Assembly: GCF_007362775.1 (NCBI RefSeq)
Contig: NZ_CP041692.1
Location: forward strand, 4,464,001-4,528,000
DNA: 64,000 bases
Origin: Microlunatus elymi
Lineage (GTDB): Bacteria; Actinomycetota; Actinomycetes; Propionibacteriales; Propionibacteriaceae
Direction: 5' to 3'
The notes beneath the pieces were generated by a model. That model saw only the letters and a list, made by a program, of their open reading frames with translations, searched no databases and was not told where the DNA came from. Positions 33,386-42,356 of this stretch are shown here, in pieces. Every line of letters starts with the position of its first letter. Position 1 is the stretch's first letter. Both the position numbers and the translations under genes were made by a program.

Positions 33386-35173
33386 GTGACCCAGCCACCC
33401 GTCGACGTCGTTCCAGGCCTTGAGCATTTCCTCCGCAACGGTGAGCCGCATCAGATCATCTCCGGCGCCCTGCACTACTTCCGCATCCCGGCCGAGCTCT
33501 GGCCGGATCGGCTGGCCCGGCTGCGGGCGCTGGGTTGCAACACCGTGGAGACCTACGTCGCCTGGAACTTCCACCGGCCCTACCGCGATCGGCCGTCCGA
33601 TTTCACCGGCATGCGGGACCTCGGCCGGTTCCTCGACCTGGCCGCGGCAGCGGATCTGGACATCCTGGTCCGGCCGGGCCCCTACATCTGTGCCGAGTGG
33701 GACAACGGCGGTCTGCCGGCCTGGCTGCTGGATGATCACCGGGCCGCAGCGGCGTTGCGGACCAGCGACCCGGCCTACCTTGATCATGTCGACCAGTGGT
33801 TCGACGAGTTGCTGCCGATCATCGTCCGCCGGCAGGCCGACCGGGGCGGCCGGGTGATCGGGGTCCAGGTCGAGAACGAGTACGGCAGCTTCGGCAATGA
33901 TCACGACTACCTGCAACACCTGCAGGACGGGCTGGTCGAGCGCGGAGTGACGTCGATGCTGTTCACCTCCGACGGTCCGACCGAGTTGATGTTGTCCGGG
34001 GGCCGGCTCGGCGACACGTTCGCGACGATCAACTTCGGCTCCCGGCAGCGAGAAGCCTTTGCCCTGTTGGATCAGCTGCAGCCGGGCAGGCCCGGCATGT
34101 GCATGGAATTCTGGAACGGCTGGTTCGATCACTGGGGCGAGCAGCACCACACCCGGGACGCCGCCGACGCTGCCGCCGAGCTTGATCAACTTCTGTCGGA
34201 CGGCCGTTCGGTCAATCTCTACATGGCCCACGGCGGTACGAACTTCGGCACCTGGGCCGGCGCGAATCTCGGCGATCACGATCGACTGCAACCGACCGTC
34301 ACCAGCTACGACTACGACTCGCCGATCGCCGAGGACGGCCGGCTGACCGACAAGTTCCACGCGTTCCGAGACGTGATCAGCAAGCGTACGGGGGCCCGGC
34401 CTCCCCAGCCGCCGGCCGATGCTGAGATCCAACCGGCGCGCAGCGTCGGGGTCACCGACTTCCTCGACCTGCAACAGATCCTGGACAACCGCGAGCCGGT
34501 GCCGAGCCCGACCCCGGAGACGTTCGAGCATCTCGGCCTGCATCACGGCGTGGTTCGCTACCGGACCAAGATCGCCGGACCGATCACCGGCGAGCTCGGC
34601 CTGGTCGGTTTGGCCGACCTGGCCGAGGTACGGCTGGACGGCGCATTGATCGGCCGGCTCGGCCGGCTGGACGCCGATCCCGCCTACCCGCTCGCCACCG
34701 AGACCAAGCTGCCGATCGACGTCGCCGCCGGTGATCATGATCTTGACGTCACCGTCCAATCGCTGGGCCGGGTCAACTTCGGACCGGGCATCGGCGACCA
34801 CAAGGGCCTCGGCCGGATCCGGCTCGATTACCAGCACCTGTTCGGATTCGAGCAGTCTGCTCTCGACCTGGAGCAGCTACCCGGCCTGGCAGATCTCGAC
34901 TGGCAACCTGCTGGCGACCGGCCGGGCTTCTACCGCACCACGGTGCAGGTCGAGGAAGTCGCCGACGCGTATCTTGAGCTGCCCGGCTGGCACAACGGCT
35001 TCTTGTATCTGAACGGGTTCAACCTGGGCCGCTACTGGAACCCGGCCGGACCGCAGCGCACTCTGTACGCTCCGGCGCCGTTGTGGCGCACCGGCGCCAA
35101 CGAGTTGGTGATCTTGGAATTCACCGCTCCGGGTGGCGAGATCGCCTGGCGGGACCGGCCCGACCTCGGCTGA
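33386..35173 (+). CDS. Beta-galactosidase, GH35
   Basis: The 595-residue protein follows GH35 from the N-terminus (QIISGALHYFRIPAELWPDR) through the GH35 pattern GGLPAWLL, acid/base Glu165 in VENEYGSFG and nucleophile Glu241 in MEFWNGWFDHWG. The C-terminal half has beta-sandwich domains (GELGLVGLADLAEVRLDGAL, YLNGFNLGRYWNPAGPQ). There is no signal peptide, so it acts on imported galactosides in the cytoplasm. The GTG at 33386 lies 9 nt after the MarR stop; a TAGGCT overlapping that stop sits 6 nt upstream and might give a separate leaderless transcript. Confidence 0.95.
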   Translation: MTQPPVDVVPGLEHFLRNGEPHQIISGALHYFRIPAELWPDRLARLRALGCNTVETYVAWNFHRPYRDRPSDFTGMRDLGRFLDLAAAADLDILVRPGPYICAEWDNGGLPAWLLDDHRAAAALRTSDPAYLDHVDQWFDELLPIIVRRQADRGGRVIGVQVENEYGSFGNDHDYLQHLQDGLVERGVTSMLFTSDGPTELMLSGGRLGDTFATINFGSRQREAFALLDQLQPGRPGMCMEFWNGWFDHWGEQHHTRDAADAAAELDQLLSDGRSVNLYMAHGGTNFGTWAGANLGDHDRLQPTVTSYDYDSPIAEDGRLTDKFHAFRDVISKRTGARPPQPPADAEIQPARSVGVTDFLDLQQILDNREPVPSPTPETFEHLGLHHGVVRYRTKIAGPITGELGLVGLADLAEVRLDGALIGRLGRLDADPAYPLATETKLPIDVAAGDHDLDVTVQSLGRVNFGPGIGDHKGLGRIRLDYQHLFGFEQSALDLEQLPGLADLDWQPAGDRPGFYRTTVQVEEVADAYLELPGWHNGFLYLNGFNLGRYWNPAGPQRTLYAPAPLWRTGANELVILEFTAPGGEIAWRDRPDLG

Positions 35174-35190
35174 GGCTGAACCTGGCGACC

Positions 35191-36120
35191 TCAGATCAGC
35201 CGAGCCCCGGGCACCGGACCGCCGACGTAGCGGGTGGACCGGCACAGCCCGCTGGCCGACAATCCGACGGTCAGGTCGATCGCCGACCGCTCGTCGCCGG
35301 CCAGGAAGGCACAGGTCGGCCCGGAGCCGGAAATCACCGCGCCGATCGCACCAAGATCACGCCCGACCTGCAGCAACTCCTTCAGCTCCGGCATGAGGTC
35401 GATTGCCGGCGCCTCGAGATCGTTGATCAGATGCCGGCCGAGTTGTTCGGCATCGCCGCTGCGCAAGGCGTTCATCAACTCCGCCGGCACCTCGAACGGG
35501 ACCGGCGGCGTCGGGCCGAGTTCGTCGTAGCGGTTGTAGACGGCGGGCGTGGACAGCCCCCGGTCGGCGAAGGCGAGCGCCCAGTAGTAGTGGCCCCGAC
35601 CCAGCGCCGGCACCACGCTCTCGCCCCGGCCGCTGCCGACCGCGGTGCCGCCGATCAACGCGAACGGCACGTCCGAACCGAGTCTGGCCGCCATCGGCTG
35701 CAGCGCCTGCGGTCCGAGTTCGAGATCCCAGAGGGTGGCGCAGGCCAGCAACGCGGCCGCCGCGTCGGCGGATCCGCCGGCCAGCCCGGCCGCCACCGGG
35801 ATCGACTTCTTGATCATCATCGAGACGCCGACCTGGTCGATCAGGCCGGCGTCGGTGGCGAGTTTGCGTGCCGCCCGCAGAGCGAGATTCTGATCATCGG
35901 TGGGCAGCGTCTCGCTGCCCTCACCGGTGGTGACGAGTTCGAACACGCCCGGCTCGGCCAGGGTCGCGGTCAGCTCCTCGTACAACGACACAGCTTGATA
36001 GACGGTGGCCAGCGGGTGGAAACCGTCGCGGCGTGCCGGGCCCACGCGCAGCGTAAGATTGATCTTGGCGGGAGCGCGGACGTGCACCGTCGGCGGCCCG
36101 GGGAGGATTGGCTCGGCCAC
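35191..36120 (-). CDS. ispE: 4-diphosphocytidyl-2-C-methyl-D-erythritol kinase
   Basis: The 309-residue GHMP kinase starts VRAPAKINLTLRVG and has the ATP loop PVAAGLAGGSADAAAALLA and the C-terminal GSGPTCAFLAG. It phosphorylates CDP-ME in the MEP isoprenoid pathway. The GTG at 36120 has TACGCT 7 nt upstream. It follows ksgA by 19 nt in the conserved rpfB-ksgA-ispE order. Confidence 0.96.
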   Translation of the reverse strand: MAEPILPGPPTVHVRAPAKINLTLRVGPARRDGFHPLATVYQAVSLYEELTATLAEPGVFELVTTGEGSETLPTDDQNLALRAARKLATDAGLIDQVGVSMMIKKSIPVAAGLAGGSADAAAALLACATLWDLELGPQALQPMAARLGSDVPFALIGGTAVGSGRGESVVPALGRGHYYWALAFADRGLSTPAVYNRYDELGPTPPVPFEVPAELMNALRSGDAEQLGRHLINDLEAPAIDLMPELKELLQVGRDLGAIGAVISGSGPTCAFLAGDERSAIDLTVGLSASGLCRSTRYVGGPVPGARLI

Positions 36121-36127
36121 GGGCCCG

Positions 36128-36133
36128 AGCGTA
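36128..36133 (-). promoter_or_regulatory. -10 element of a candidate leaderless promoter (ispE)
   Basis: TACGCT on the minus strand, 7 nt before the GTG at 36120, just before the end of ksgA. Confidence 0.4.
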
Positions 36134-36139
36134 TCGGTC

Positions 36140-36982
36140 TCAGCCGTGCAGCTGTTCGGCGATCCGCGCGAACTGCTCGACGGTGCAGGTCTCGCCGCGG
36201 GCGGTCGGATTGACCCCGGCCGCGGTCAGCGCCGTCGACGCGGCCGCCGACGACCCCGCCAGACCTGCCAACGCGGCGCGCAGCATCTTGCGTCGTTGGG
36301 CGAAGGCGGCGTCGACGACGGCGAACACCTGCTCCCGGGTCGCGGTGGTCTGCGGCGGATCTCGGCGCTCGATCGACACCAACCCGGACTCGACGTTGGG
36401 CACCGGCCAGAAAACCCGTGGCGGTACCGATCCGATCCGGGCCGTGGCCGCGTACCAGGCCATCTTGACCGAGGGCACGCCGTAGATCTTCGAGCCGGGC
36501 TCGGCGGCCAGCCGGTCGGCGACCTCGGCCTGCACCATCACCAGCCCGCGGCGCCAGCTGTCGAATCCGGCGAGCAGGTGCAGCAGCACCGGCACCGACA
36601 CGTTGTACGGAAGATTGGCCACCACGATGCTCGGCGGGGCAGGCAGCTCGGTGACGCGGAGCGCGTCGGCCCGGATCACCTGCAACCGGTGCTGCCGTTC
36701 CGGTGCCCGCTCGGCCACGGTGCCCGGCAGGGCTTCGGCCAGCAGCGGATCGATCTCGATCGCGATCACCTGCTCCGCGACGTCGAGCAGAGCCAGGGTC
36801 AGCGACCCCAGGCCGGGGCCGATCTCCAGTACGGTGTCGGACTCGCCGACGCCGGCCAGTTGCACGATCCGGCGCACGGTGTTGGCGTCGGTGACGAAGT
36901 TCTGCCCGCGCTGCTTGGTCGGGCGCAGCTCCAGCCGGGCGGCGAGTTCACGGACCGCGGTCGGGTCCAGCAGTCGGGTCAG
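36140..36982 (-). CDS. ksgA: 16S rRNA dimethyladenosine transferase, apparent CTG start
   Basis: The 280-residue protein has KsgA motifs: [16 protein letters not shown]-binding [24 protein letters not shown], the [11 protein letters not shown] active-site motif and the C-terminal [14 protein letters not shown]. It dimethylates two adjacent adenines near the 3' end of 16S rRNA. Between the conserved domain and position 37189 there is no ATG, GTG or TTG in frame near the rpfB end. The only start that yields a normal N-terminus is CTG at 36982, which overlaps the rpfB stop by 4 nt (CTGA), in the same way GTGA and ATGA overlaps are used by other pairs here. Confidence 0.92.
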   Translation of the reverse strand: MTRLLDPTAVRELAARLELRPTKQRGQNFVTDANTVRRIVQLAGVGESDTVLEIGPGLGSLTLALLDVAEQVIAIEIDPLLAEALPGTVAERAPERQHRLQVIRADALRVTELPAPPSIVVANLPYNVSVPVLLHLLAGFDSWRRGLVMVQAEVADRLAAEPGSKIYGVPSVKMAWYAATARIGSVPPRVFWPVPNVESGLVSIERRDPPQTTATREQVFAVVDAAFAQRRKMLRAALAGLAGSSAAASTALTAAGVNPTARGETCTVEQFARIAEQLHG

Positions 36983-38136
36983 CGCAGCCCCAGCCTCGAG
37001 CTGCAGGCCGGCCAGGCGCCCCAGCCTTGGCTGGCCTGGATCTTCTTGCCGACGGCGATCTGCTGCTCGCGGCTGGCCTGGTTCGGCATCCCGCTGCCGC
37101 CGTAGGCTCGCCAGGTCTGCAGGGTGAACTGCAGGCCGCCGTAGAACCCGTTGCCGGTGTTGATGTGCCAGTTGCCGCCGGCCTCGCACTGCGCCAGCCG
37201 GTCCCAGACGCTGCCGGACGGCACCGACGCCGCCGTGCTGCCGGAATTCTTCGAGTTGCCCGAATCACCCGAGTTGCCGGTGTCGGTCGTGTCGCGCTGC
37301 GGCTTCGGCTTGTGGGTGCCGACCAGCACCACCTCGTCGACCGGATCGGTGGTGAGCTCCTGGGAGATCAGTCGGCGGTCGTGCTCCTTGCCGTCGTACT
37401 TGGTGACCAGGTAGGTGTACGTCCGCTCGCCCGCCTTGCCGTCGGTGTCCACCCGGGTCTCGCCCCGGTCCAGCTTCTTGGTCTTGCGATGCACCACGTC
37501 GTAGTCGACGCGCTTGGTCTTGGTCAGAGTCTTGGTGCTGACCTTGGTGACCTTGATGGTCGTGCCGTCGGCCAGTTTGGCGCTCAGTGCCTTGGAGACC
37601 TTGTCGTTGTCGTCGACCGACACCTTGGCGACCTTCAGCGCCGCACCGACGGTGCCTGCGGTGGTCCGGACGGTCTTGGTCTTACCGCCGGCGGTGATCT
37701 TCACCGACTTGCTGGTGTCCATCGTCAGGCTCAGCCCCTGCCGGTTGATCGGGGCGCTCCGGCTGGTGGACAGGTCGGCGTCCTTGCCGGTCAGCCCGGC
37801 CAGTTGCAGCGCCGCACCGACCGACTGGGCGGTGGTCCAGAACGTCTTCTGCTCGCCATCCACGTTGACGGTCACCTGGCGGCCGTACCGCACCGACACC
37901 TTGGCGCCCTCGGTCAGCTTGCTGTTCAGCGACGGAGCGACCTCGTCCCGGTCGCTGACGGTGATGCCGCGCGATTTCAGCAGCCCGGAAACGGAGCCCT
38001 GGAAGGTGTTGACGGTCTGCGGCCGGCCGTCGACGGACAACGTGACCTGCTTGTCCGCGGAGGCGTAGGCGAAGGTTCCACCCGAGGCAGCAACGACGAC
38101 GGCACCTGCTGCAACGATCGGAAGAATCTTGCGCAC
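36979..38136 (-). CDS. rpfB: Resuscitation-promoting factor RpfB
   Basis: The 385-residue secreted protein has a signal or anchor (residues ~5-25), three DUF348 repeats ([57 protein letters not shown]), a G5 domain (~205-285), a Ser/Gly/Asn linker and a C-terminal Rpf domain with catalytic Glu318 in CEAGGNW. It cleaves peptidoglycan glycan strands and promotes recovery from dormancy. The GTG at 38136 has GGAGAG close upstream. Confidence 0.96.
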   Translation of the reverse strand: MRKILPIVAAGAVVVAASGGTFAYASADKQVTLSVDGRPQTVNTFQGSVSGLLKSRGITVSDRDEVAPSLNSKLTEGAKVSVRYGRQVTVNVDGEQKTFWTTAQSVGAALQLAGLTGKDADLSTSRSAPINRQGLSLTMDTSKSVKITAGGKTKTVRTTAGTVGAALKVAKVSVDDNDKVSKALSAKLADGTTIKVTKVSTKTLTKTKRVDYDVVHRKTKKLDRGETRVDTDGKAGERTYTYLVTKYDGKEHDRRLISQELTTDPVDEVVLVGTHKPKPQRDTTDTGNSGDSGNSKNSGSTAASVPSGSVWDRLAQCEAGGNWHINTGNGFYGGLQFTLQTWRAYGGSGMPNQASREQQIAVGKKIQASQGWGAWPACSSRLGLR

Positions 38137-38200
38137 GGCTCTCCATAACGGTTAGGCGTCGACAACGTCACGAGAGCATAACGGTGACGGCGCCCGCCCG

Positions 38201-38812
38201 CTAGTCCGCGGTCCACCGTCCGCGTCGTACGAGGTCGGTTCGCGGTCGCCGCGCCCGCTTCCGGGGCGAACCGGACGGAGCTTCGGTACGGGCCCGGTAG
38301 CCGACGCTGATCACCCCGACCACCTGCTGCTCGGCCGGGATCGCGAACGCGCTACGAACCTGCTCGACCGTGTCGGCGGGCAGGCCGAAGAAGCAGCCGC
38401 CGAGCTCGGCGTCGACGATCGCGTACAGCACCGCCATCGCCGCCATGCCGGCGTCGACATGCCAGTACGGCGCGGTCCAGGGCTCTTCGGAACGCTCGGT
38501 CCAGCCCTTGTCCGGCAGCGCGTAGCGGTCCAGGTAGGCGTCCGCGCTGGTCAGCACCAGGATCAGCGCCGGCGCGGTCCGCATCCCCCGCAGCCAACTG
38601 TCCGGTTCGTCGCCGTCGCTGGTCGCGGCCCAGAACCGGTCTCGATCCTGGTCGTCCTCCAGGATCAGGAACGAGACGCCCTGGGTGAAGCCGGCCGAGG
38701 GCGCCCGCAGCCCCGTGTCGATCAGCCGATCCAGCAGCCCGTCCGGCAGTGGCCGGTCCGGGTCGTACTCGCGCACCATCCGGCGCTTGCGCACCACCTC
38801 GGAGAATTCCAT
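38201..38812 (-). CDS. Nitroreductase-family protein
   Basis: The 203-residue protein begins MEFSEVVRKRRMVREYDPDR, the FMN-binding start of nitroreductases, followed by LRAPSAGFTQGVSFLILED and a C-terminal VVGVISVGYRA, with an Arg/Lys-rich tail. Redox substrate unknown. Its ATG overlaps the tatD stop by one base (TGATG). It is inserted between tatD and rpfB relative to the M. tuberculosis order, and no terminator was seen between it and rpfB (64 nt). Confidence 0.9.
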   Translation of the reverse strand: MEFSEVVRKRRMVREYDPDRPLPDGLLDRLIDTGLRAPSAGFTQGVSFLILEDDQDRDRFWAATSDGDEPDSWLRGMRTAPALILVLTSADAYLDRYALPDKGWTERSEEPWTAPYWHVDAGMAAMAVLYAIVDAELGGCFFGLPADTVEQVRSAFAIPAEQQVVGVISVGYRARTEAPSGSPRKRARRPRTDLVRRGRWTAD

Positions 38813-39726
38813 CAGATCGCCTCACCCCAGCTGCCGCCGAACGCGGCGGTTGCGTTGTCGTCCAGCGCCCGGCAGACCGTCTCCAGGTCGCGATCGAGCA
38901 CCTCGGCAATCCGCCGAGCGGTGTACGGGATCAGGTAGGACGCGTTCGGCCGGCCCCGGTAGGGCTCCGGTGTCAGGTACGGCGCATCGGTCTCGGTCAC
39001 GATCCGGTCCATCGGCGTGATCGCCAGCGCCTCCCGCAGTTCGGTCGAGTTCTTGAAGGTGACGGTGCCGCCGAAGGACAGATAGCCACCGCGATCCAGG
39101 CAGGCTCGGGCGAAGTCGGCGTCGCCGGAGAAGCAGTGCATCACGATCCGCTCCGGCGCACCCTCGGCGTCCAGCACGTCCAGGATGTCGGCGTGCGCGT
39201 CCCGGTCGTGGATCACCAGGGTCTTGCCGTACTGCTTGGCCAGCGCGATGTGAGCGGCGAAGGCCCGCTTCTGGATCGCCTGCCCGTCGGCGTCCCGGGT
39301 GCGGAAGTGGTCCAGCCCGGTCTCGCCGATCCCGCGCACCCGCTCGTCGGCGGCGAGTTGCTCGATCTCCGCCAGCGCGGCGGCCAGCCCGTCACCCCCC
39401 GCTCGATCGACCAGCCGAGCGGCGTCGTTGGGGTGGATCGCGACGCTGGCCACCACGTTCGGCCAGCTGTGTGCGGCCTGCACCGCCCAGCGGGAACCCT
39501 CCACGTCACAGCCGACCTGAACGATCCGCGTCACGCCGACGCCCGCGGCGAGCTCGATCGCCTCGGCTGGGCTGATCTCGGTGCGCCCGTCGGCAACGTC
39601 GAGGTGGCAGTGGGTGTCGACCACCGGATGTGGCAGCGGCTCCGGCGTGGCCGGCCGTTCGAGATTGCGGCGTTGACCCTGCTCGTTCGCGGCGGCCCGC
39701 CGTTCGCGGTGTTGAAGATCGCTCAC
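38812..39726 (-). CDS. tatD: TatD-family metal-dependent hydrolase
   Basis: The 304-residue protein has a short variable N-terminus and then the TatD metal site: VDTHCHLD (~36-43), IGETGLDH, LVIHDRDAH, HCFSG and TETDAPYL. TatD proteins are 3'-5' exonucleases involved in DNA repair or degradation. The GTG at 39726 has TAAGCT 7 nt upstream and no ribosome-binding site. Confidence 0.95.
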   Translation of the reverse strand: MSDLQHRERRAAANEQGQRRNLERPATPEPLPHPVVDTHCHLDVADGRTEISPAEAIELAAGVGVTRIVQVGCDVEGSRWAVQAAHSWPNVVASVAIHPNDAARLVDRAGGDGLAAALAEIEQLAADERVRGIGETGLDHFRTRDADGQAIQKRAFAAHIALAKQYGKTLVIHDRDAHADILDVLDAEGAPERIVMHCFSGDADFARACLDRGGYLSFGGTVTFKNSTELREALAITPMDRIVTETDAPYLTPEPYRGRPNASYLIPYTARRIAEVLDRDLETVCRALDDNATAAFGGSWGEAI

Positions 39727-39733
39727 CGGCGAC

Positions 39734-39739
39734 AGCTTA
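39734..39739 (-). promoter_or_regulatory. -10 element of a candidate leaderless promoter (tatD)
   Basis: TAAGCT on the minus strand, 7 nt before the GTG at 39726, in the 10-nt gap after rsmI. Confidence 0.45.
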
Positions 39740-40594
39740 GGAAGTGCCGGCGCCGCGGGCCGCGAGCGCTGCCTGGTAGAGCGCGTTCTTGGCCAGCTTG
39801 TGCCGTTCGGCGACCAGCGCGACCGCCGGTTTGAGCTTCATCCCACCGGTGGTCAGTTCGGCCACCTCGGCCACCGCGTCGTCGGTCGACACGCCCCGGC
39901 CGTCGCCCGAGGCACCGGAGACGACGATGGTGATCTCACCTCGTACGCCATCTTCAGCCCAGCCGGCCAGCTCGGCCAACCCGCCGCGACGTACCTCCTC
40001 GTAGGTCTTGGTCAGTTCGCGGCACACCGCCGCCGGCCGGTCGTCACCGAACGCGCCGGCCAGATCGGCCAGCATCTCGGCGCAGCGATGCGGCGACTCG
40101 AAGAACACCAGGGTCCGCGGCTCGCCGGCCAGCTCGGCCAGCCGGCGCCGCCGCTCACCCGGCTTGCGCGGCAGAAACCCCTCGAAACAGAACCGGTCCA
40201 CCGGCAGCCCGGACACCGCCAGCGCGGTCAGCACCGCCGACGGCCCGGGCACCGCAGTCACCCGCACCCCGGCCTCGGCTGCGGCGGCGACCAGTCGGTA
40301 GCCGGGATCGGACACCGACGGCATCCCTGCGTCGGTCACCAGCAGCACCCGCGATCCGGACCGGGCCGCCTCCAGCAGCTGCGGCGTCCGGCCGGCCTCG
40401 TTGCCCTCGAAGTAGGACAGCACCCGGGCCTCGGAGCTGACGTCCAGCCGATCCAGCAGTCGTTGCAGCCGCCGGGTGTCCTCCGCGGCGATCACGTCGG
40501 CCTGCCGGAACTCGTCGAGCAATCGCGGACTGGCGTCGCGGCTGTCGCCGATCGGCGTCGCCGCCAGCACGATCACGCCTTGCTCGCTCAACAC
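39737..40594 (-). CDS. rsmI: 16S rRNA (cytidine 2'-O) methyltransferase RsmI
   Basis: The 285-residue protein has the tetrapyrrole-methylase fold of Rsm[49 protein letters not shown] and [18 protein letters not shown], with [16 protein letters not shown]. It methylates the ribose of C1402 of 16S rRNA. The GTG at 40594 lies within a 20-bp tandem repeat that spans the divergent promoter region to pmt. Confidence 0.95.
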   Translation of the reverse strand: MLSEQGVIVLAATPIGDSRDASPRLLDEFRQADVIAAEDTRRLQRLLDRLDVSSEARVLSYFEGNEAGRTPQLLEAARSGSRVLLVTDAGMPSVSDPGYRLVAAAAEAGVRVTAVPGPSAVLTALAVSGLPVDRFCFEGFLPRKPGERRRRLAELAGEPRTLVFFESPHRCAEMLADLAGAFGDDRPAAVCRELTKTYEEVRRGGLAELAGWAEDGVRGEITIVVSGASGDGRGVSTDDAVAEVAELTTGGMKLKPAVALVAERHKLAKNALYQAALAARGAGTS

Positions 40595-40640
40595 GGGCCC
40601 CGCTCACTCAACACTGGCCCCACCGACTCAACATGGGCAC
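40581..40640. repeat. Three tandem 20-bp units between rsmI and pmt
   Basis: Units at 40581-40600, 40601-40620 and 40621-40640 share CTCAACACGGGCCC, ACTCAACACTGGCCC and ACTCAACATGGGCAC cores. The rsmI start lies in unit 1 and pmt starts 38 nt after unit 3. The spacing of two helical turns is that of a multi-site operator. Confidence 0.6.
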
Positions 40641-40664
40641 AGCCTGGCACATTGGTTGGCCACC

Positions 40665-40670
40665 TAATAT
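40665..40670 (+). promoter_or_regulatory. -10 element of a candidate leaderless promoter (pmt)
   Basis: TAATAT, the best -10 hexamer seen in the window, 7 nt before the GTG at 40678. No ribosome-binding site precedes any of the possible pmt starts. Confidence 0.5.
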
Positions 40671-40677
40671 GGCCGCC

Positions 40678-42339
40678 GTGACTCAGCCGGTGATCGGGAC
40701 GAGCGGCCCGGCAGCGCCCTCGACCGTCGCCTCGAGAAGCGACGGCGTACTGCTGCCGATTCGCGCGTTTCCCCAGCCGACCATCGTCGAGCGGCTTCGC
40801 TCGGCGATGCCGACCGACCGCCTGGTCGGTTGGCTGGCGACCCTGGTGATCACCGGGATCGCGTTCGCGTTGCGGATCGTGCACCTGGGCCGGCCGCGCT
40901 ATCTGGTCTTCGATGAGACCTACTACGCCAAGGACGCGTACTCGCTGCTGAAGTTCGGCTACGAACGCAACTGGCCGGACAACGCGAACGCGTCGATCGT
41001 GGCCGGTCACCCGGACGTGACGCTGAATTCGGCGGAGTTCGTCGTGCATCCGCCGATCGGCAAGTGGCTGATCGCGGTCGGCGAGCAGATCTTCGGGATG
41101 AACTCGTTCGGTTGGCGGTTCGCGTCACTGGTCTTCGGCTCGTTGTTGATCTTGATGACGATCCGGCTGGTCCGCCGGGTCAGCCGGTCGACCATGATCG
41201 GCTGCCTCGCCGGGGTGTTGCTGACCGTGGACGGGTTGAGCTTCGTGATGTCCCGGATCGCCTTGCTGGACATCTTTCTGGCGTTCTTTCTGGTCGCCGG
41301 ATTGGCCTGTCTGGCGGCCGATCGGGACTGGTTCCGGAACCGTCTCGCTGATCATCTCGTCGCCACCGGCAAGCCCGATCTGGGCTACGAGTTCGGCCCG
41401 CTGATGTTGTTCCGGCCGTGGCGGCTGCTGGCCGGTCTGACGTTCGGGCTGGCGCTGGGCACCAAGTGGAACACGCTGTACGTGTTGGCCGCGTTCTGCC
41501 TGCTGGCGCTGGCCTGGGACGTCGGGGCGCGGCGCTTGGCCGGCGCCGGACGCCGATCGGCGTGGGCCATCCTGAAGGACGGAATTCCGGCGTTCTTCTC
41601 CATCGTGGTCGTCACCGGAATCGTGTACGTGGCCAGCTGGGCCAGCTGGTTCGCCACCTCGGGCGGCTACGACCGGCAGTGGGGCGCACAGAATCCGGAC
41701 GCCACCACGACCCGGCTGTTCGGCTCGGCGTTCGCGTCCTTCCTGCACTATCAGAAGGACATCTACGCCTTCCACACCGGCACCTACATCAACGAGCAAA
41801 CCCATACCTACAACGCAAATCCGGCCGGTTGGTTGATCATCGCGCGGACCATCGGCATCGATGCGGTCAACGACATCAAGCCGGGCACCGACGGCTGTCC
41901 GACCGGTGGCGAGAACTGCCTGCGGGTGATCAGCGGCATCGGCACCCCGCTGTTGTGGTGGGGTGCGGTGATCGCACTGGTGATCGCGTTGATCTTGTGG
42001 GTCGGCGGCCGCGACTGGCGGTTCGGCATCCCGATCGTCGGCGTGCTCAGCGCTTGGTTGCCCTGGTTCCAATACACCGGCCGGCCGCAGTTCTTCTTCT
42101 ACGCCATCGCGATCATCCCGTTCTCGGCGATGGCGGTGGCACTGTGTCTGGGTCTGTTGATCGGACCGCGGCCCCACACGCCGGATCAGCGACGAAGACG
42201 GATGTTCGGCGGGATCGCCGCCGGAGTTTTCGTCGCACTGGTCGCGCTCAACTTCGCCTACATCTATCCGATCCTCACCGACCAGTTGCTGCCCTACTCG
42301 AAGTGGCTGTCCCGGATGTGGTTCAAGGGATGGATCTGA
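40678..42339 (+). CDS. pmt: Protein O-mannosyltransferase, GT39
   Basis: The 553-residue membrane protein has the PMT motif VFDETYYAKDAY near residue 77, with the catalytic Asp-Glu, and multiple helices across its length. The loops include VHPPIGKWLI and WASWFATSGGYDRQWG. It transfers mannose from polyprenyl-phosphate mannose to exported proteins, and in M. tuberculosis (Rv1002c) acts on Sec-exported substrates. ATG codons at 40633 and 40669 are in frame, but the GTG at 40678 is preferred because of the -10 hexamer. Confidence 0.94.
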   Translation: MTQPVIGTSGPAAPSTVASRSDGVLLPIRAFPQPTIVERLRSAMPTDRLVGWLATLVITGIAFALRIVHLGRPRYLVFDETYYAKDAYSLLKFGYERNWPDNANASIVAGHPDVTLNSAEFVVHPPIGKWLIAVGEQIFGMNSFGWRFASLVFGSLLILMTIRLVRRVSRSTMIGCLAGVLLTVDGLSFVMSRIALLDIFLAFFLVAGLACLAADRDWFRNRLADHLVATGKPDLGYEFGPLMLFRPWRLLAGLTFGLALGTKWNTLYVLAAFCLLALAWDVGARRLAGAGRRSAWAILKDGIPAFFSIVVVTGIVYVASWASWFATSGGYDRQWGAQNPDATTTRLFGSAFASFLHYQKDIYAFHTGTYINEQTHTYNANPAGWLIIARTIGIDAVNDIKPGTDGCPTGGENCLRVISGIGTPLLWWGAVIALVIALILWVGGRDWRFGIPIVGVLSAWLPWFQYTGRPQFFFYAIAIIPFSAMAVALCLGLLIGPRPHTPDQRRRRMFGGIAAGVFVALVALNFAYIYPILTDQLLPYSKWLSRMWFKGWI

Positions 42340-42356
42340 CCTACTCTGTGGCGGCG

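Noticed and set aside
32777-34837. 686-codon minus-strand open frame across marR and GH35
   Set aside because: Shadow of both genes; GH35 catalytic motifs are clear on the plus strand.
38137-38200. Riboswitch upstream of rpfB
   Set aside because: Only 64 nt separate rpfB and the nitroreductase gene, too short for the ydaO-type element known before some rpf genes.
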